Assembly (NCBI GenBank): GCA_900541195.1 | Contig: UQIY01000038.1 | Span: 1 to 21,521 of the forward strand | Direction of reading: 5' to 3' | Origin: an uncultured Collinsella sp. | GTDB lineage: Bacteria > Actinomycetota > Coriobacteriia > Coriobacteriales > Coriobacteriaceae | DNA: 21,521 bases | Part shown: one piece after another, positions 21,473 through 21,521 of the stretch | Position numbering within the stretch: the stretch's first letter is position 1 | How the letters are laid out: each line of letters begins with the position of its first letter | Translations under genes and position numbers: made by a program | Notes under the pieces: model-generated | The model's database searches: none | Seen by the model: only the letters and a program-made list of their open reading frames with translations | Told to the model about the DNA's origin: nothing

Positions 21473-21521
21473 CTGTCTCTTATACACATCTCCGAGCCCA
21501 CGAGACCGGAGCCTATCTCGT
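21473..21521 (+). other. Illumina Nextera adapter read-through (not genomic)
   Basis: CTGTCTCTTATACACATCT (21473-21491) is the Nextera transposase mosaic end. CCGAGCCCACGAGAC (21492-21506) is the read-2 adapter part. CGGAGCCT (21507-21514) occupies the i7 index position, and ATCTCGT (21515-21521) is the start of the P7 flow-cell sequence. Order and spacing are exact for a Nextera library. These 49 bases should be trimmed. Confidence 0.98.

Noticed and set aside
21302..21487. Minus-strand frame at the right end beginning MYKRQ
   Set aside because: Its start codon lies in the reversed Nextera mosaic end; the rest is antisense to amtB.

Overview
The window is a GC-rich piece of a bacterial chromosome. 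Gene content and style (a complete-looking Tad/Flp pilus operon, short overlapping operons, actinobacterial-type stable-RNA promoters, B. subtilis-type MetRS) suggest a gut actinobacterium of class Coriobacteriia, most like Collinsella. That placement is inference; no 16S gene is present. The right edge is a contig end: the last 49 bases are Illumina Nextera adapter read-through, not genome.

Bases 1-7768 are one tightly packed Tad (type IVc pilus) operon on the + strand: the 3' part of tadZ, then tadA, tadB, tadC, the Flp pilin, a small anchored protein of unknown role, a second pilin-like protein, a TadE-like pseudopilin, a large TadG-like protein, another TadE-like protein and a DUF192 protein. 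Most junctions overlap, so translation is probably coupled. The four pilin-like proteins share an unusual cleavage-site signature with Ala rather than Gly at -1. A ribbon-helix-helix protein (7828-8166), probably an orphan antitoxin, follows.

Bases 8200-20000 are housekeeping genes punctuated by four tRNA genes: tRNA-Phe, a GH5-like glucanase homologue lacking its acid/base Glu, rsmI, metG, rsmA, tatD, tRNA-Leu, an SPFH membrane protein, rlmH, proC, a 57-residue membrane protein on the minus strand, serS, an unknown gene behind a LexA-like box, and two tRNA-Arg(ACG) genes. Three rRNA methyltransferases (rsmI, rsmA, rlmH), two tRNA synthetases and four tRNAs make this a translation-centred neighbourhood.

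The most unusual signal is a repeat architecture found after three of the four tRNA genes (Phe, Leu, first Arg). Each tRNA 3' end plus its terminator is duplicated downstream at a period of 186, 189 or 190 bp. Between the copies lie an inverted copy of the same tRNA's T-arm and a GC-rich series of hairpins. The hairpin core is shared between the Leu and Arg loci (about 60 of 67 bases) with compensatory base-pair changes, while the flanking repeats are locus-specific. This looks like a small mobile or structured element family anchored to tRNA 3' ends that I do not recognise.

The window ends in amtB, an ammonium transporter missing only its C-terminal tail where the adapter begins.
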